Source of the DNA: Shimia sp. R9_2
GTDB lineage: Bacteria > Pseudomonadota > Alphaproteobacteria > Rhodobacterales > Rhodobacteraceae
Direction: 5' to 3'
Assembly: GCF_017743735.1 (NCBI RefSeq)
Contig: NZ_JAGHRO010000002.1
Location: 62,001-126,000, forward strand
Length of the DNA stretch: 64,000 bases
This document shows positions 45,367-54,204 of the stretch, in pieces (within the stretch, counting starts at the first letter, position 1; every line of letters begins with the position of its first letter). A program made the translations under genes and the position numbers. The notes beneath the pieces are model-generated. The model did not search any database. It was not told the DNA's origin and worked only from the letters and a program-made list of their open reading frames with translations.

Positions 45367-45846
45367 ATGAAATCACCAAAACAAATCCGCCTGCGACCAA
45401 CCGGATTGACCATCGGTCAAATCTCAGAACGCACCGGCCTCGCGCCCTCCGCAATCCGCTTTTATGAGGAACAAGGCATCGTTTTTCCGCATCGCACCGA
45501 CACAGGACAGCGCCGCTATGAACGCGCGGATATCCGGCGCTTATCCTTCGTGATGATTTCCCAATCTCTCGGATTTTCGATCTCCGAAATCCGCACCGCC
45601 CTCGCAACACTGCCGGAAAACCGCACCCCAACCAAAGCCGACTGGCAGGCCATTTCCGAGCAGTTCCGCCGCGCGCTGGATGACCGCATCGCCCAGATGA
45701 CCGCCCTGCGCGACCGGCTCGACGGCTGCATCGGCTGCGGCTGCCTCAGCCTGTCCAATTGCAAACTCTACAACCCCGACGACCGCGCCCGCACCCGCGG
45801 CACCGGCCCGCGCTACCTGATGGGTGACACCCCATCGGACCTGTAG
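45367..45846 (+). CDS. soxR: Redox-sensitive transcriptional activator SoxR
   Basis: 159 residues. A MerR-type winged helix (LTIGQISERTGLAPSAIRFYEEQG) precedes a helical dimer region. The [2Fe-2S] motif CIGCGCLSLSNC (C-x2-C-x-C-x5-C) is complete. SoxR is activated when the cluster is oxidised by redox-cycling drugs or phenazine-like compounds. Unlike in enterics it has no soxS partner here. Its box lies between it and a divergent VOC-EamA pair, which is the probable direct target. Confidence 0.95.
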   Translation: MKSPKQIRLRPTGLTIGQISERTGLAPSAIRFYEEQGIVFPHRTDTGQRRYERADIRRLSFVMISQSLGFSISEIRTALATLPENRTPTKADWQAISEQFRRALDDRIAQMTALRDRLDGCIGCGCLSLSNCKLYNPDDRARTRGTGPRYLMGDTPSDL

Positions 45847-45870
45847 CGCCAGCCTTTCTCATTCGCAAAA

Positions 45871-45916
45871 TATCCCGGGGTGGCCACATCGCAGATGTGG
45901 CAGGGGCAGCGCCCCT
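45871..45916 (+). repeat. Dispersed palindromic repeat, copy C
   Basis: Anchor TATCCCGGGG (45871-45880), variable hairpin CCACATC-GCA-GATGTGG (45884-45900) and terminal hairpin AGGGGC-AG-CGCCCCT (45902-45916), 25 bases after the soxR stop. Together with copies A, B and D it forms one repeat family. Confidence 0.65.
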
Positions 45917-46092
45917 TCCAATCAATGCCACGCAAGCCGCCTCACATACATCGCGCGCCTGCTCCAATCCGCCTTATCACTCAGCATCGCGCCGCCACAA
46001 ATGGCGGGAATGCCCCCCATCACCACAATGAATTTGACTTCCGGCCCGTCCATCAGCCACCACAGGCGCAACAACTATTCGGGGAGCGCGAC

Positions 46093-47280
46093 ATGAAACT
46101 ATCTGAACGTCTGACAGACATCACCGGCGGCGGATCTGACGGCTGGGATGTGTTTTACAAAGCCCGCCGCATGGTGGCTGAGGGCGTGAATGTCACCGAA
46201 CTCACCATTGGCGAACATGACATCCGCACCGACCCGATTATCCTCGCTGCCATGGATCAATCCGCGCGTGGCGGTCACACCGGCTATGCCATGGTGCCCG
46301 GCACCCAGGAATTGCGCGAGACCGTGGCGACCCGTCTGACCGAGCGCACCGGCGTGCCAACCAGCTACAAAAACATCCTGATCACACCGGGCGGTCAGTC
46401 TGCGCTCTTTGCCGCGCATACCGCAACCTGTTCCGCTGGTGCGCGTGCGCTCTATATCGATCCCTATTATGCCACCTACCCGGGCACCATCCGCGGCGTC
46501 GGTGCGGTGCCTGTGCCAATCCGCACCCACGCGGACAACGCCTTTAAACCCCGCCCCGAAGAGATCGCTGCCGAGGCCGCCAAAGGGGCGGCGTCCCTGT
46601 TGATCAACACCCCGAATAACCCCACCGGTACCGTCTACGGCCGCGACACACTGGAAGGCATCGCAGAGGTCTGTATCACCCATGACCTCTGGCTGATTTC
46701 AGATGAGGTCTATGACACGCAGGTCTGGGAAGGCGATCATATCAGCCCCCGCGCCCTGCCCGGCATGGCCGAGCGCACGCTGGTGGTCGGTTCCATGTCC
46801 AAGAGCCACGCCATGACCGGCAGCCGCATCGGCTGGATCGCCGGCCCGGAAGAGGCCATCACCCATCTGATCAATCTTGCAACCCACACCACCTACGGTG
46901 TTCCCGGCTTCATTCAGGACGCCGCCGTCTTTGCTCTGGCACAAGGGGAGCCCTTGGAAGAAGAGGTCTCCGCCCCCTTCAAACGCCGCCGCGAATTGGC
47001 CAAAGCCATTCTTAGCGAGCAGAACACAGTGGGTCTGATCCCCGCACAGGGCGCGATGTATATCATGCTCGACGTGCGCGCGACGGGCCTGTCAGGCGAA
47101 GAGTTTGCCAACTCCCTGCTCGACACCCACCACATCGCCACCATGCCGGGCGAGAGCTTCGGCCAATCCGCCCACGGCCATATCCGCGTTGCCATGACGG
47201 TTGCTGACGACCGCTTTGAAGCGGCGCTGCACACCCTCGTGGCCCATGCTGAAAAGCTGTCAGAGCAGGTCCCTGCATAG
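46093..47280 (+). CDS. PLP-dependent class I/II aminotransferase
   Basis: 395 residues. The N-terminal LTIGEHDIRTDPIILAAM and TPGGQSALFAAHTATCSAG fit AAT-I-like folds. NTPNNPTGTVYGRDTLEGIAEVC carries the N-x-P-x-NPTG motif. The PLP lysine is in SMSKSHAMTGSRIGW, and a C-terminal Arg lies in HGHIRVAMT for the substrate carboxylate. It transfers an amino group between an amino acid and a 2-oxo acid; specificity is not clear. GGGGAGC precedes ATG 46093. It is followed by the mttB1 regulatory region, and no shared operon is proven. Confidence 0.88.
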   Translation: MKLSERLTDITGGGSDGWDVFYKARRMVAEGVNVTELTIGEHDIRTDPIILAAMDQSARGGHTGYAMVPGTQELRETVATRLTERTGVPTSYKNILITPGGQSALFAAHTATCSAGARALYIDPYYATYPGTIRGVGAVPVPIRTHADNAFKPRPEEIAAEAAKGAASLLINTPNNPTGTVYGRDTLEGIAEVCITHDLWLISDEVYDTQVWEGDHISPRALPGMAERTLVVGSMSKSHAMTGSRIGWIAGPEEAITHLINLATHTTYGVPGFIQDAAVFALAQGEPLEEEVSAPFKRRRELAKAILSEQNTVGLIPAQGAMYIMLDVRATGLSGEEFANSLLDTHHIATMPGESFGQSAHGHIRVAMTVADDRFEAALHTLVAHAEKLSEQVPA

Positions 47281-47310
47281 GGAACAGCCTCCGGTACCGC
47301 GCTGAAATTC

Positions 47311-47394
47311 GGGCTAAAATCCCGTTTAAAATCATTGTGAAACGCCTGTTCGCGACAAATGTCGCTTTTGGACGGGACGCGACGATTTTAGCCC
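47311..47394 (+). promoter_or_regulatory. Nested inverted repeats upstream of mttB1
   Basis: GGGCTAAAATC (47311-47321) and GATTTTAGCCC (47384-47394) form a perfect 11-bp inverted repeat spaced by 62 bases. Inside is GCGACA-AA-TGTCGC (47352-47365), a perfect 6-bp palindrome. Such nested dyads suggest an operator for a dimeric or looping regulator. Confidence 0.45.
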
Positions 47395-47423
47395 CACAAA
47401 CTGCCTTGTATTGGGAGGAGCCA

Positions 47424-47507
47424 ATGCAAGGCGTGCGCAGCAAAATCAAACTGGTGAGCCGCACCATCGGGGCCGAACGCGGCCGCGCGGCACGGGGTCG
47501 CCCGTAA
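47424..47507 (+). CDS. Possible 27-residue basic leader peptide upstream of mttB1
   Basis: ATG 47424 is preceded by GGGAGGAG three bases before it, a strong ribosome site. It opens 27 codons that begin MQGVRSKIKLVSRT and end RAARGRP, with eight Arg and Lys residues, stopping at TAA 47505-47507. Fifty bases later the mttB1 gene starts. The stop is followed by a 26-base stem-loop (GTTGT.AGAAAG ... CTTTCT.ACAAC, one mismatch, 47511-47536). A regulatory leader is plausible, but the region is G+C-rich and could hold a chance frame. Confidence 0.4.
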   Translation: MQGVRSKIKLVSRTIGAERGRAARGRP

Positions 47508-47510
47508 GAC

Positions 47511-47536
47511 GTTGTCAGAAAGCACTTTCTCACAAC
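47511..47536 (+). promoter_or_regulatory. Stem-loop between leader frame and mttB1
   Basis: Arms 47511-47522 and 47525-47536 pair with one C/C mismatch (GTTGT-x-AGAAAG with CTTTCT-x-ACAAC) around CA. No T-run follows, so it is not a simple terminator. It could be an operator or an RNA structure controlling mttB1 translation. Confidence 0.45.
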
Positions 47537-47557
47537 ACTTACAGGACAGACCCAAAC

Positions 47558-49096
47558 ATGAATGCACCATCTCCCCGCCGGTCCGGCGGCCGCGCCGCCC
47601 GTCGCGCGTCCCGCGCAGCTCCGCTGACACAAGACATCCGTCCCATTCGCCCCGGTATGGAAGGCGGTCAGTACAAACCGCTCACTGAGCGCGACATGCA
47701 GCGCATCCACGAAACCGCGCTGGATGCACTTGAGCAGATCGGTCTCGCAGACGCCCCGCAAAGCGGCATCGACATCATGACCGCCGCAGGCGCAATTCTG
47801 GGCGAGGATGGCCGCCTGCGCTTCCCCCGCGCCCTGGTCGAAGATATGCTCGCAAAGGCTTGTAAAGACATCTCTTTGCGCGGCCGCGACCCTCAATATG
47901 ATCTCCAGCTTTCCGGCAACCGCGTGCATTTTGGCACCGCCGGTGCCGCTGTGCATATGGTCGATATTGATGGCAAAGAGTACCGCGACAGCACGCTGCA
48001 GGATCTGCACGACGCCGCCCGCGTCGCCGATCAGCTGGAAAACATCCACTTCCTGCAGCGCCCCATGGTGGCGCGCGATGTGACCGACAACCGCGAGCTG
48101 GACTACAACACCATCTACGCCTGCTGTGCCGGCACCAAGAAACACATCGGCGTCAACTTCACCGAGCCTGATTACGTCGCCGACGGGCTGGAGCTTCTGC
48201 ATATGATCGCAGGTGGCGAAGACGCCTGGCGGGCACGCCCCTTTGTCAGCAACACCAATTGCTTTGTGGTGCCGCCGATGAAGTTCGCCACCGAAAGCTG
48301 CGAGGTCATGGAGGCCTGCATTCGCGGCGGCATGCCTGTGCTGCTGCTCTCTGCTGGCATGGCAGGGGCCACTGCGCCGTCCACCGTGGCAGGCGCAATT
48401 GTACAGGCCACGGCGGAATGTCTGGCGGGCATCGTCTATGTGAACGCGCTCGCTCCCGGCCACCCGGCAATCTTTGGCACTTGGCCCTTTGGCCTTGATT
48501 TGCGCAGTGGCGCCATGACGGTTGGCTCCGGCGAGCAGGCCCTGCTCTCGGCAGGCTGCGCCCAGATGCACAAATTCTACGGCCTGCCCGGCGGCGCGGC
48601 GGCCGGGGCCAGCGATTCCAAACTGCCGGACATGCAGGCGGGCTGGGAACAGATGTGTTCCAATGTCATGGCCGGTCTCTCTGGCCTCAATATGGTCTAT
48701 GAGGCGGCGGGCATGCATGCCTCACTGTTGGGCTTCTGCCATGAAAGCCTGATCCTGGGCGATGATCTGATCGGTCAGGCCCTGCGCTGTGTGCGCGGTA
48801 TTGAGGTCGATGAGGAAACCCTCGCGCTGGAGCAGATCCGCGAAGTCTGCCTTGGCGGCCCCGGCCATTATCTGGGCACAGACGCCACCCTGTCGCGCAT
48901 GCAGAAAGACCATGTCTATCCAACCTTTGGCGACCGGGCCTCGCCCAAGGAATGGGCTGAGGTGGGCAAACCAGACCTGATAGAAACCGCCCGTAAGCGC
49001 AAAGAGGAGATCCTCGCCACCACCGCTTCTGCACGGTTTGACCCGGAGCTGGATCAGGCGATCCGCGCCCGCTTCAACATCCACCTCCCACAATAA
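47558..49096 (+). CDS. Trimethylamine methyltransferase family protein (MttB-like), copy 1
   Basis: 512 residues. The N-terminus is basic (PSPRRSGGRAARRASR), then comes a TIM-barrel MttB domain with TNCFVVPPMKFATESCEVMEAC, LSAGMAGATAPSTVAGAIVQATAE and GGPGHYLGTDATL near the end. No internal TAG occurs, so there is no pyrrolysine. Such enzymes are usually glycine betaine or other quaternary-amine methyltransferases that pass the methyl group to a corrinoid protein. No corrinoid protein gene is adjacent, so partners must lie elsewhere. A terminator follows. The exact substrate is open. Confidence 0.88.
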   Translation: MNAPSPRRSGGRAARRASRAAPLTQDIRPIRPGMEGGQYKPLTERDMQRIHETALDALEQIGLADAPQSGIDIMTAAGAILGEDGRLRFPRALVEDMLAKACKDISLRGRDPQYDLQLSGNRVHFGTAGAAVHMVDIDGKEYRDSTLQDLHDAARVADQLENIHFLQRPMVARDVTDNRELDYNTIYACCAGTKKHIGVNFTEPDYVADGLELLHMIAGGEDAWRARPFVSNTNCFVVPPMKFATESCEVMEACIRGGMPVLLLSAGMAGATAPSTVAGAIVQATAECLAGIVYVNALAPGHPAIFGTWPFGLDLRSGAMTVGSGEQALLSAGCAQMHKFYGLPGGAAAGASDSKLPDMQAGWEQMCSNVMAGLSGLNMVYEAAGMHASLLGFCHESLILGDDLIGQALRCVRGIEVDEETLALEQIREVCLGGPGHYLGTDATLSRMQKDHVYPTFGDRASPKEWAEVGKPDLIETARKRKEEILATTASARFDPELDQAIRARFNIHLPQ

Positions 49097-49113
49097 CACC
49101 TTCGCCAATAACA

Positions 49114-49146
49114 AAAGGCGCCCGATTGATCGCGGCGCCTTTCCTC
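49114..49146 (+). terminator. Terminator after mttB1
   Basis: AAAGGCGCC (49114-49122) pairs with GGCGCCTTT (49134-49142) around CGATTGATCGC, followed by CCTCTT. It lies 18 bases after the stop. Confidence 0.75.
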
Positions 49147-49155
49147 TTGCCCTAA

Positions 49156-49203
49156 ATATCCTTGGGGGAATCGCTGCTTTGACGCGATGGGGGCAAAGCC
49201 CCC
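49156..49203 (+). repeat. Dispersed palindromic repeat, copy D
   Basis: Variant anchor ATATCCTTGGGGG (49156-49168), ATCGC ... GCGAT arms (49170-49188) and terminal hairpin GGGGGC-AAA-GCCCCC (49089+100 to 49203). It lies between the mttB1 terminator and lipA. Confidence 0.6.
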
Positions 49204-49223
49204 TCTCCCTTGCTTACCTGTGC

Positions 49224-50216
49224 TCAGCCTTTTGCCAGTTGCGCCTCACGCGCATCGCGCAGGCGGGCAAAGTCATCCCCCGCGTGGTAAGATGAGCGTG
49301 TCAGCGGCGTGGCCGAAACCATCAGGAAGCCTTTGCCATAGGCGGCTTTCTCATAGCTCGCAAACTCCTCAGGCGTCACAAAGCGGTCCACGCCGTGGTG
49401 CTTGGGTGTTGGCTGCAGATACTGGCCAATGGTCAGGAAATCGACATCCGCGGCGCGCATGTCATCCATCACCTGTTTCACCTCTGGCTCCTTCTCGCCC
49501 AGCCCGACCATGATGCCGGATTTGGTGAAGATCGAAGGATCGAGCTCTTTCACCCGCTGCAGCAAACGCAGGGAGTGGAAATAACGCGCGCCCGGACGCA
49601 CCTCCAGATAGAGCCCCGGCACGGTTTCCAGATTGTGGTTGAACACGTCGGGCTTGGCTTCCACGACGGTTTCCAGCGCACCCGGCTTGGCTTTCAGGAA
49701 GTCCGGCGTCAGAATTTCAATGGTGGTCTTGGGCGAGCGATGCCGCACCGCGCGGATGGTCTGGGCAAAATGCTCCGCCCCGCCATCCTCCAGATCATCG
49801 CGGTCCACCGAGGTGATCACCACGTGGTTCAGCCCCAGCTTCTGCACCGCCATGGCCACACGGCCCGGCTCAAAAGCATCCAGCCCGTCAGGCTTACCGG
49901 TCGCAATGTTGCAGAAGGTACAGCCGCGGGTACAGATCTCGCCCATGATCATCATGGTGGCGTGGCCCTGGCTCCAGCATTCACCGGCGTTGGGGCAACC
50001 CGCTTCCTCACACACGGTGACAAGCTTGTTCTCCCGCATGATCTTCTTGGTCGCGTTATAGCCTTCGCCGGTTGGCGCCTTCACACGAATCCACTTGGGC
50101 TTTTTGGGCTGAGCATTGTCCTTGCGGTGCGCCTTCTCAGGGTGGCGCTGCTCTGGCAGCTTCAGATCACGCAATTCTGGGTCCTCCCGACCGTCTGGGT
50201 TTGCAGAATGTAACAT
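49224..50216 (-). CDS. lipA: Lipoyl synthase
   Basis: 330 residues. The radical-SAM motif is CTRGCTFCN. The auxiliary 4Fe-4S cluster motif C-x4-C-x5-C is in [15 protein letters not shown], and RSSYHAGD near the C-terminus supplies the Ser ligand. It inserts two sulfurs into octanoyl groups bound to lipoyl domains. The start 50216 ([12 protein letters not shown]) gives the usual length. It is divergent from the peroxiredoxin gene across 177 bases, and one regulator of oxidative stress could control both. Confidence 0.96.
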   Translation of the reverse strand: MLHSANPDGREDPELRDLKLPEQRHPEKAHRKDNAQPKKPKWIRVKAPTGEGYNATKKIMRENKLVTVCEEAGCPNAGECWSQGHATMMIMGEICTRGCTFCNIATGKPDGLDAFEPGRVAMAVQKLGLNHVVITSVDRDDLEDGGAEHFAQTIRAVRHRSPKTTIEILTPDFLKAKPGALETVVEAKPDVFNHNLETVPGLYLEVRPGARYFHSLRLLQRVKELDPSIFTKSGIMVGLGEKEPEVKQVMDDMRAADVDFLTIGQYLQPTPKHHGVDRFVTPEEFASYEKAAYGKGFLMVSATPLTRSSYHAGDDFARLRDAREAQLAKG

Positions 50217-50393
50217 ACGTCAATCTGGCAGCCACTACCAGAAGTGCATGACAGCTATGCATTTGACGCCGGAATGCACAACTATTTGGTTAATTTCAAA
50301 GATCAAAAGACTCTTACGCAACTGCAGCATTGCACCCCAATTTGGAATCATTATAGATCACGGCAAATCAAATATCTGTTAAGGAAAACATCG

Positions 50394-50942
50394 ATGCAAG
50401 TTGGCGTAAAAGTCCCCAATGTTGTCTTTAAAACCCGCGTGCGTGACGAAGCCGTAGGTGGCCCAAACCCGTTCCGCTGGCAGGACATGTCCAGCGATGA
50501 CTACTTCAAAGGCAAGCGCGTCATCCTGTTCTCCCTTCCCGGTGCGTTCACCCCGACCTGCTCCACCTACCAACTGCCTGGTTTTGAAGAAAACTTCGCC
50601 AAATTCCAGGAACTCGGCATCGACAACATCTACTGCATGTCCGTCAACGACAGCTTTGTGATGAACAAATGGGCCGAAGCTCAGGGCGTGAAAAACGTCG
50701 ACGTGATCCCTGACGGTTCCGGCGAATTCACCCGCAAAGTTGGCATGCTGGTGCGCAAAGACAACCTCGGCTTCGGCCTGCGCTCCTGGCGCTACGCTGC
50801 CATCATCAACAACGGTGTTGTTGAGGCATGGTTTGAAGAGCCAGGTCTCGAAGACAACCACGGCGAAGACCCGTATGGCGAGAGCGCACCGGAAAACCTG
50901 CTGAAGTATCTGGAAGCTGCCAACGTAGAAACCGCCGCGTAA
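50394..50942 (+). CDS. Peroxiredoxin (Prx5-like)
   Basis: 182 residues. LFSLPGAFTPTCSTYQLPGFE carries the catalytic Cys of the atypical 1-/2-Cys Prx5 subfamily, with AEAQGVKNVDVIPDGSGEFTRKVGM in the conserved middle. It reduces H2O2 and organic peroxides in the cytoplasm. AAGGAAA precedes ATG 50394. The codons are strongly C-biased, consistent with high expression. It has its own terminator. Confidence 0.94.
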   Translation: MQVGVKVPNVVFKTRVRDEAVGGPNPFRWQDMSSDDYFKGKRVILFSLPGAFTPTCSTYQLPGFEENFAKFQELGIDNIYCMSVNDSFVMNKWAEAQGVKNVDVIPDGSGEFTRKVGMLVRKDNLGFGLRSWRYAAIINNGVVEAWFEEPGLEDNHGEDPYGESAPENLLKYLEAANVETAA

Positions 50943-50966
50943 ACGCTTTGCCAGAGGCAAATCAGA

Positions 50967-50998
50967 GGGTCGGTGCCAGGCGCGCCGACCCTTTTCTT
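50967..50998 (+). terminator. Terminator after the peroxiredoxin gene
   Basis: GGGTCGG (50968-50974) pairs with CCGACCC (50986-50992) and is followed by TTTTCTTT. The loop is TGCCAGGCGCG. Confidence 0.82.
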
Positions 50999-51032
50999 TT
51001 GCCGCTCTCTTGCGGCGCCTCTCCCCGGCCAG

Positions 51033-52115
51033 CTAGCCGATGTAATCGCCCGCGCCGCCTTTGTGGGCCTGATAGAAATCCCTGAGCCGCATCAGGGCGA
51101 TCCGCAACACGATCTTGCCGGATCGGGCCGACCAGCCCAACCGCTTCTCCGCAGCCTCCAAGCCTTCCAGATAACAGCAGCAGCGCAGCGCGATATCGCC
51201 CAGCCCGACACCCAAATCCCCCAGCGCCTCCACCACACGTTGGCGCGCGATCTCTGATCCGTGCCCCGCATCCCCGTCCGGTTGATAACTGCCCCCTCTC
51301 GGCCCGCTCAAAAACCGTTCCCAATTCTGCCCCGCCCGTGGCCCCATCTGCGCCAGTTCAAAATCCTCCCGCAGCCGCTCCCCTGCGGCCACCAGATCAT
51401 CGCTTAGAAACCGCGCCCCGTCCTTGCCGCGCCGCCGCGCCAGCGCGGTCAGCGGGCTTTCCGTAAGGTTGAACCGCACCTGCCGCGCCCGCCCCCCATG
51501 GTGAATGCGCCGTGATCCAAACCGCGACAGACCGCCCTCAAAGGCGCTTTGCGCCTCTAAAAACCCCTGCGCCGAGTTTTCTGCTTCCGCAAGCATCTCC
51601 CGAAGGGCCGCCCGCCCGGCAGGTGTGATGGCATAGCGCGAAATGCGCCCCACCTGCGTGGCGCAGATCCAGTCTTTCAGCGCCATGGCCTGCGCGATCT
51701 GGCGCGTGACAACCGCGGTGCGCGTGCCCCCATCACGCACCACCACAGCGTTCTCCATGTCACTGGCCACCGCCAGCACCGCCCCGGTCTCGCACAACCG
51801 CCGCAGCACACGCATCCCCTCGCGCCGCAGAACCGCTTCCCCGGGCAGATCCTGCCCATCTGCATCCGCTGCCAGCAAAGGCGAGGCGATCCCGCTTTTC
51901 TGATCGTCACGCAGCCGCGCCAAGGCCGCATCCACCAGCGGATCTTCCCGCATGGTCTCCAGTTTGCGGATCTGCCGCAGCACGGTGGACGCGTGGCAGC
52001 CATCCCGCCGTGCCAGCGCCCGAATAGAGACCCCCTGCTCCGTATGCGCCACATAGCGCGCCACACTGTTGGGCACCCAATCCGGAAATTCGGGGATCAA
52101 TTGATCTTTCGGCAT
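51033..52115 (-). CDS. DUF6456 helix-turn-helix protein
   Basis: 360 residues. The N-terminal region has a helix-turn-helix (GVSIRALARRDGCHASTVLRQIRKLE), and the second half (SPLTALARRRGKDG to AHKGGAGDYIG) is the DUF6456 block. LRCCCYLEGLEAAEKRLGWSARSGKIVLRIALMRLRDFY is the conserved end. In Rhodobacterales the family is broadly conserved and suspected to regulate transcription; no target is known. GGAGAGTAACA precedes ATG 52115. The open frame to 52433 is not supported by homology. Confidence 0.85.
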   Translation of the reverse strand: MPKDQLIPEFPDWVPNSVARYVAHTEQGVSIRALARRDGCHASTVLRQIRKLETMREDPLVDAALARLRDDQKSGIASPLLAADADGQDLPGEAVLRREGMRVLRRLCETGAVLAVASDMENAVVVRDGGTRTAVVTRQIAQAMALKDWICATQVGRISRYAITPAGRAALREMLAEAENSAQGFLEAQSAFEGGLSRFGSRRIHHGGRARQVRFNLTESPLTALARRRGKDGARFLSDDLVAAGERLREDFELAQMGPRAGQNWERFLSGPRGGSYQPDGDAGHGSEIARQRVVEALGDLGVGLGDIALRCCCYLEGLEAAEKRLGWSARSGKIVLRIALMRLRDFYQAHKGGAGDYIG

Positions 52116-52356
52116 TGTTACTCTCCTTACCAAGTCACTTACGTCACACTGCCTGCCGTTGTTATCCACGGCCTTATCCAACAGTTTTACACAGCCTGAG
52201 TACGCCGTGCAGGTCGCACTGGACGACCGTCCCTTGGCTAGGATTGTTTCCAAATCGTGAACGACAACATGCGCGCCCGCACGCTGTTTCCCAACACGCG
52301 CAACACCCGAAAAGGGTGTGATCTGCTGCCCGTGTTCAGAGAGAAAGGTTGATTCT

Positions 52357-52647
52357 ATGCAGGATGTTTTACGCCGATTGTCAGAGCTGCGCCGCCCACG
52401 TCTTTTGATCCGCGCCGCACGAGCCGGATGCATAGAATACGTGCGAGACCAACATCTTAGACGATTGTTTGGAAGTGGGAAGCATCCGCGTCATGGCGAG
52501 GCTCTCACCCGCCTGATCGCGCTGGAAAGCGCCCTGAATGAAGCCAGGAAAACCGGCGCTGCGTCCTATTCCCTGATCGAACATGTCGACCTATTGATCG
52601 CCATGATGGGGGAGGCCCAGCTGTTGCAGGCCTCCCGCCAAAATTAA
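52357..52647 (+). CDS. DUF6477 small protein
   Basis: 96 residues. MQDVLRRLSELRRPRLLIRAARAG, then a helix with YVRDQHLRRLFGSGK and a second helix HGEALTRLIALESALNEARKTGA, form the DUF6477 pattern. It is basic and alpha-helical with no known activity. It is divergent from the DUF6456 gene; the two are often neighbours in this group, which suggests linked function. The stop is six bases from the mttB2 stop on the other strand. Confidence 0.85.
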   Translation: MQDVLRRLSELRRPRLLIRAARAGCIEYVRDQHLRRLFGSGKHPRHGEALTRLIALESALNEARKTGAASYSLIEHVDLLIAMMGEAQLLQASRQN

Positions 52648-52653
52648 CACATC

Positions 52654-54204
52654 TTAGACAAAAGCGTCCGGCATGGAGGCTTTCTTCTCGGCCACATAGG
52701 CGCGCAGCTTGGCTTCGATCTCCGGATCAAGCGCCGGTTGCTGATAAGCCCCCAGCAGCTCTTCCACACGTGCCGAGGCCAGCGCTTGGGTGTCGCGCGA
52801 CCCTTCATCCGCCCAGGTTTCAAACGGCTTGTAGTCAAGCAGTTCAGAGCGCCAGAAAGCGGATTTGAAGTTGGCCTGCGTGTGGGCACAGCCAAGATAG
52901 TGACCACCCGGCCCCACTTCGCGCACCGCGTCCATGGCTTGGGCGTTCTCGTCATAGGCCACGCCTTCAGCCATCTTGTGCAGGGTGCCGAGCTGGTCTG
53001 CGTCCATCACGAACTTCTCAAAGCTCGACACCAGACCACCTTCCAGCCAACCACAGCTGTGCAGCATGAAGTTCACACCACCGGTCAGCGCCGCATTGTG
53101 GGTGTGTGCGGTCTCATATGCCGCCTGCGCGTCAGGCAGTTTGGAGCCACAAAGACCACCACCGGAACGGAACGGCAGGCCCAGACGGCGCGCCAGCTGG
53201 CCCGCACCAGAGAGGATTTGGCTCGCTTCAGGCGTACCAAAGGTCGGCGCACCGGAGTTCATGTCGATCGAGGTCACAAAGGCCCCGAAGATCACCGGCG
53301 CCCCTTTGCGGATCAGCTGGCTGAACGCGATACCGGCCATCACTTCGGCCAGAACCTGCGTCAGTGTGCCAACCACGCTTACAGGCGCCATCGCACCGCC
53401 CACGATGAACGGCGAAATGATGCAGGCCTGGTTGTTCTTTGCGTATACTTCCAGCGCGCCCATCATGATGTCGTCAAACGTCATCGGGGAGTTAATGTTG
53501 ATGAGCGAGGTCATCACGGTGTTTTCCTGCACAAACTCCTTACCAAAGAGGATTTCGCACATTTCAACGCTGTCCTGCGCCCGGCTTGGCTCGGTCACAG
53601 AGCCCATAAACGGCTTGTCGCTCAGGGTCATATGCGCCAGCAGCATGTCGAGGTGACGCTTGTTCACCGCCACATCGGTTGGCTCACATACGGTGCCGCC
53701 GGAGTGGTGCAGCCACTTGGACATATAGCCCAGCTTCACGAATTTCTCAAAATCCGCCATGGTCGCATAACGGCGGCCACCTTCTGCGTCACGCACAAAG
53801 GGAGGTCCGTAAACCGGCGCACACACCAGCGTGTTGCCACCGATTTCAACGTTGCGCTCAGGGTTACGGGCGTGCTGGGTGATGCGGGACGGTGCCGTCT
53901 TGCACAGCTCGCGCGCCATGCCGCGTGGAATGCGCACGCGCTCGGCGTCGTAATCCACATCCGCGCCTGCTTCTTTCCAGATGTCCAGCGCCGCTTTGTT
54001 GTTCACAAAGTTAACGCCCACTTCTTCAAGAAGGATGTCAGCATTGGTTTCAATGATCTGAAGCGCTTCTTCATTCAGCACTTCAAACAGCGGAATATTG
54101 CGCTCAATGAACTTTGCGGTTTCGATTTTTACGCCGGTACGCTCTGCGCGCCGTGCGGCTCCGCCGCCCCCACGTCCACGCCGCCGTGTCGCTGCTTCTG
54201 CCAT
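52654..54204 (-). CDS. Trimethylamine methyltransferase family protein (MttB-like), copy 2
   Basis: 516 residues. The basic Gly/Arg/Ala N-terminus (TRRRGRGGGGAARRAERTG) is of the same style as copy 1. The MttB barrel includes SGGTVCEPTDVAVNKRHLDMLL, TFDDIMMGALEVYAKNNQACIISPF and GPGGHYLGCAHTQANF. It has no pyrrolysine codon, so non-Pyl substrates such as glycine betaine or proline betaine are expected. It shares only the general fold with copy 1, which suggests different substrates. A GCGACAT motif (54297-54303) lies upstream on the plus strand (ATGTCGC on its own strand). Confidence 0.88.
   Translation of the reverse strand: MAEAATRRRGRGGGGAARRAERTGVKIETAKFIERNIPLFEVLNEEALQIIETNADILLEEVGVNFVNNKAALDIWKEAGADVDYDAERVRIPRGMARELCKTAPSRITQHARNPERNVEIGGNTLVCAPVYGPPFVRDAEGGRRYATMADFEKFVKLGYMSKWLHHSGGTVCEPTDVAVNKRHLDMLLAHMTLSDKPFMGSVTEPSRAQDSVEMCEILFGKEFVQENTVMTSLININSPMTFDDIMMGALEVYAKNNQACIISPFIVGGAMAPVSVVGTLTQVLAEVMAGIAFSQLIRKGAPVIFGAFVTSIDMNSGAPTFGTPEASQILSGAGQLARRLGLPFRSGGGLCGSKLPDAQAAYETAHTHNAALTGGVNFMLHSCGWLEGGLVSSFEKFVMDADQLGTLHKMAEGVAYDENAQAMDAVREVGPGGHYLGCAHTQANFKSAFWRSELLDYKPFETWADEGSRDTQALASARVEELLGAYQQPALDPEIEAKLRAYVAEKKASMPDAFV

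Noticed and set aside
47063-48718. 551-codon minus-strand frame opposite mttB1 and the aminotransferase
   Set aside because: It spans two well-supported plus-strand genes and shows no recognisable domain.
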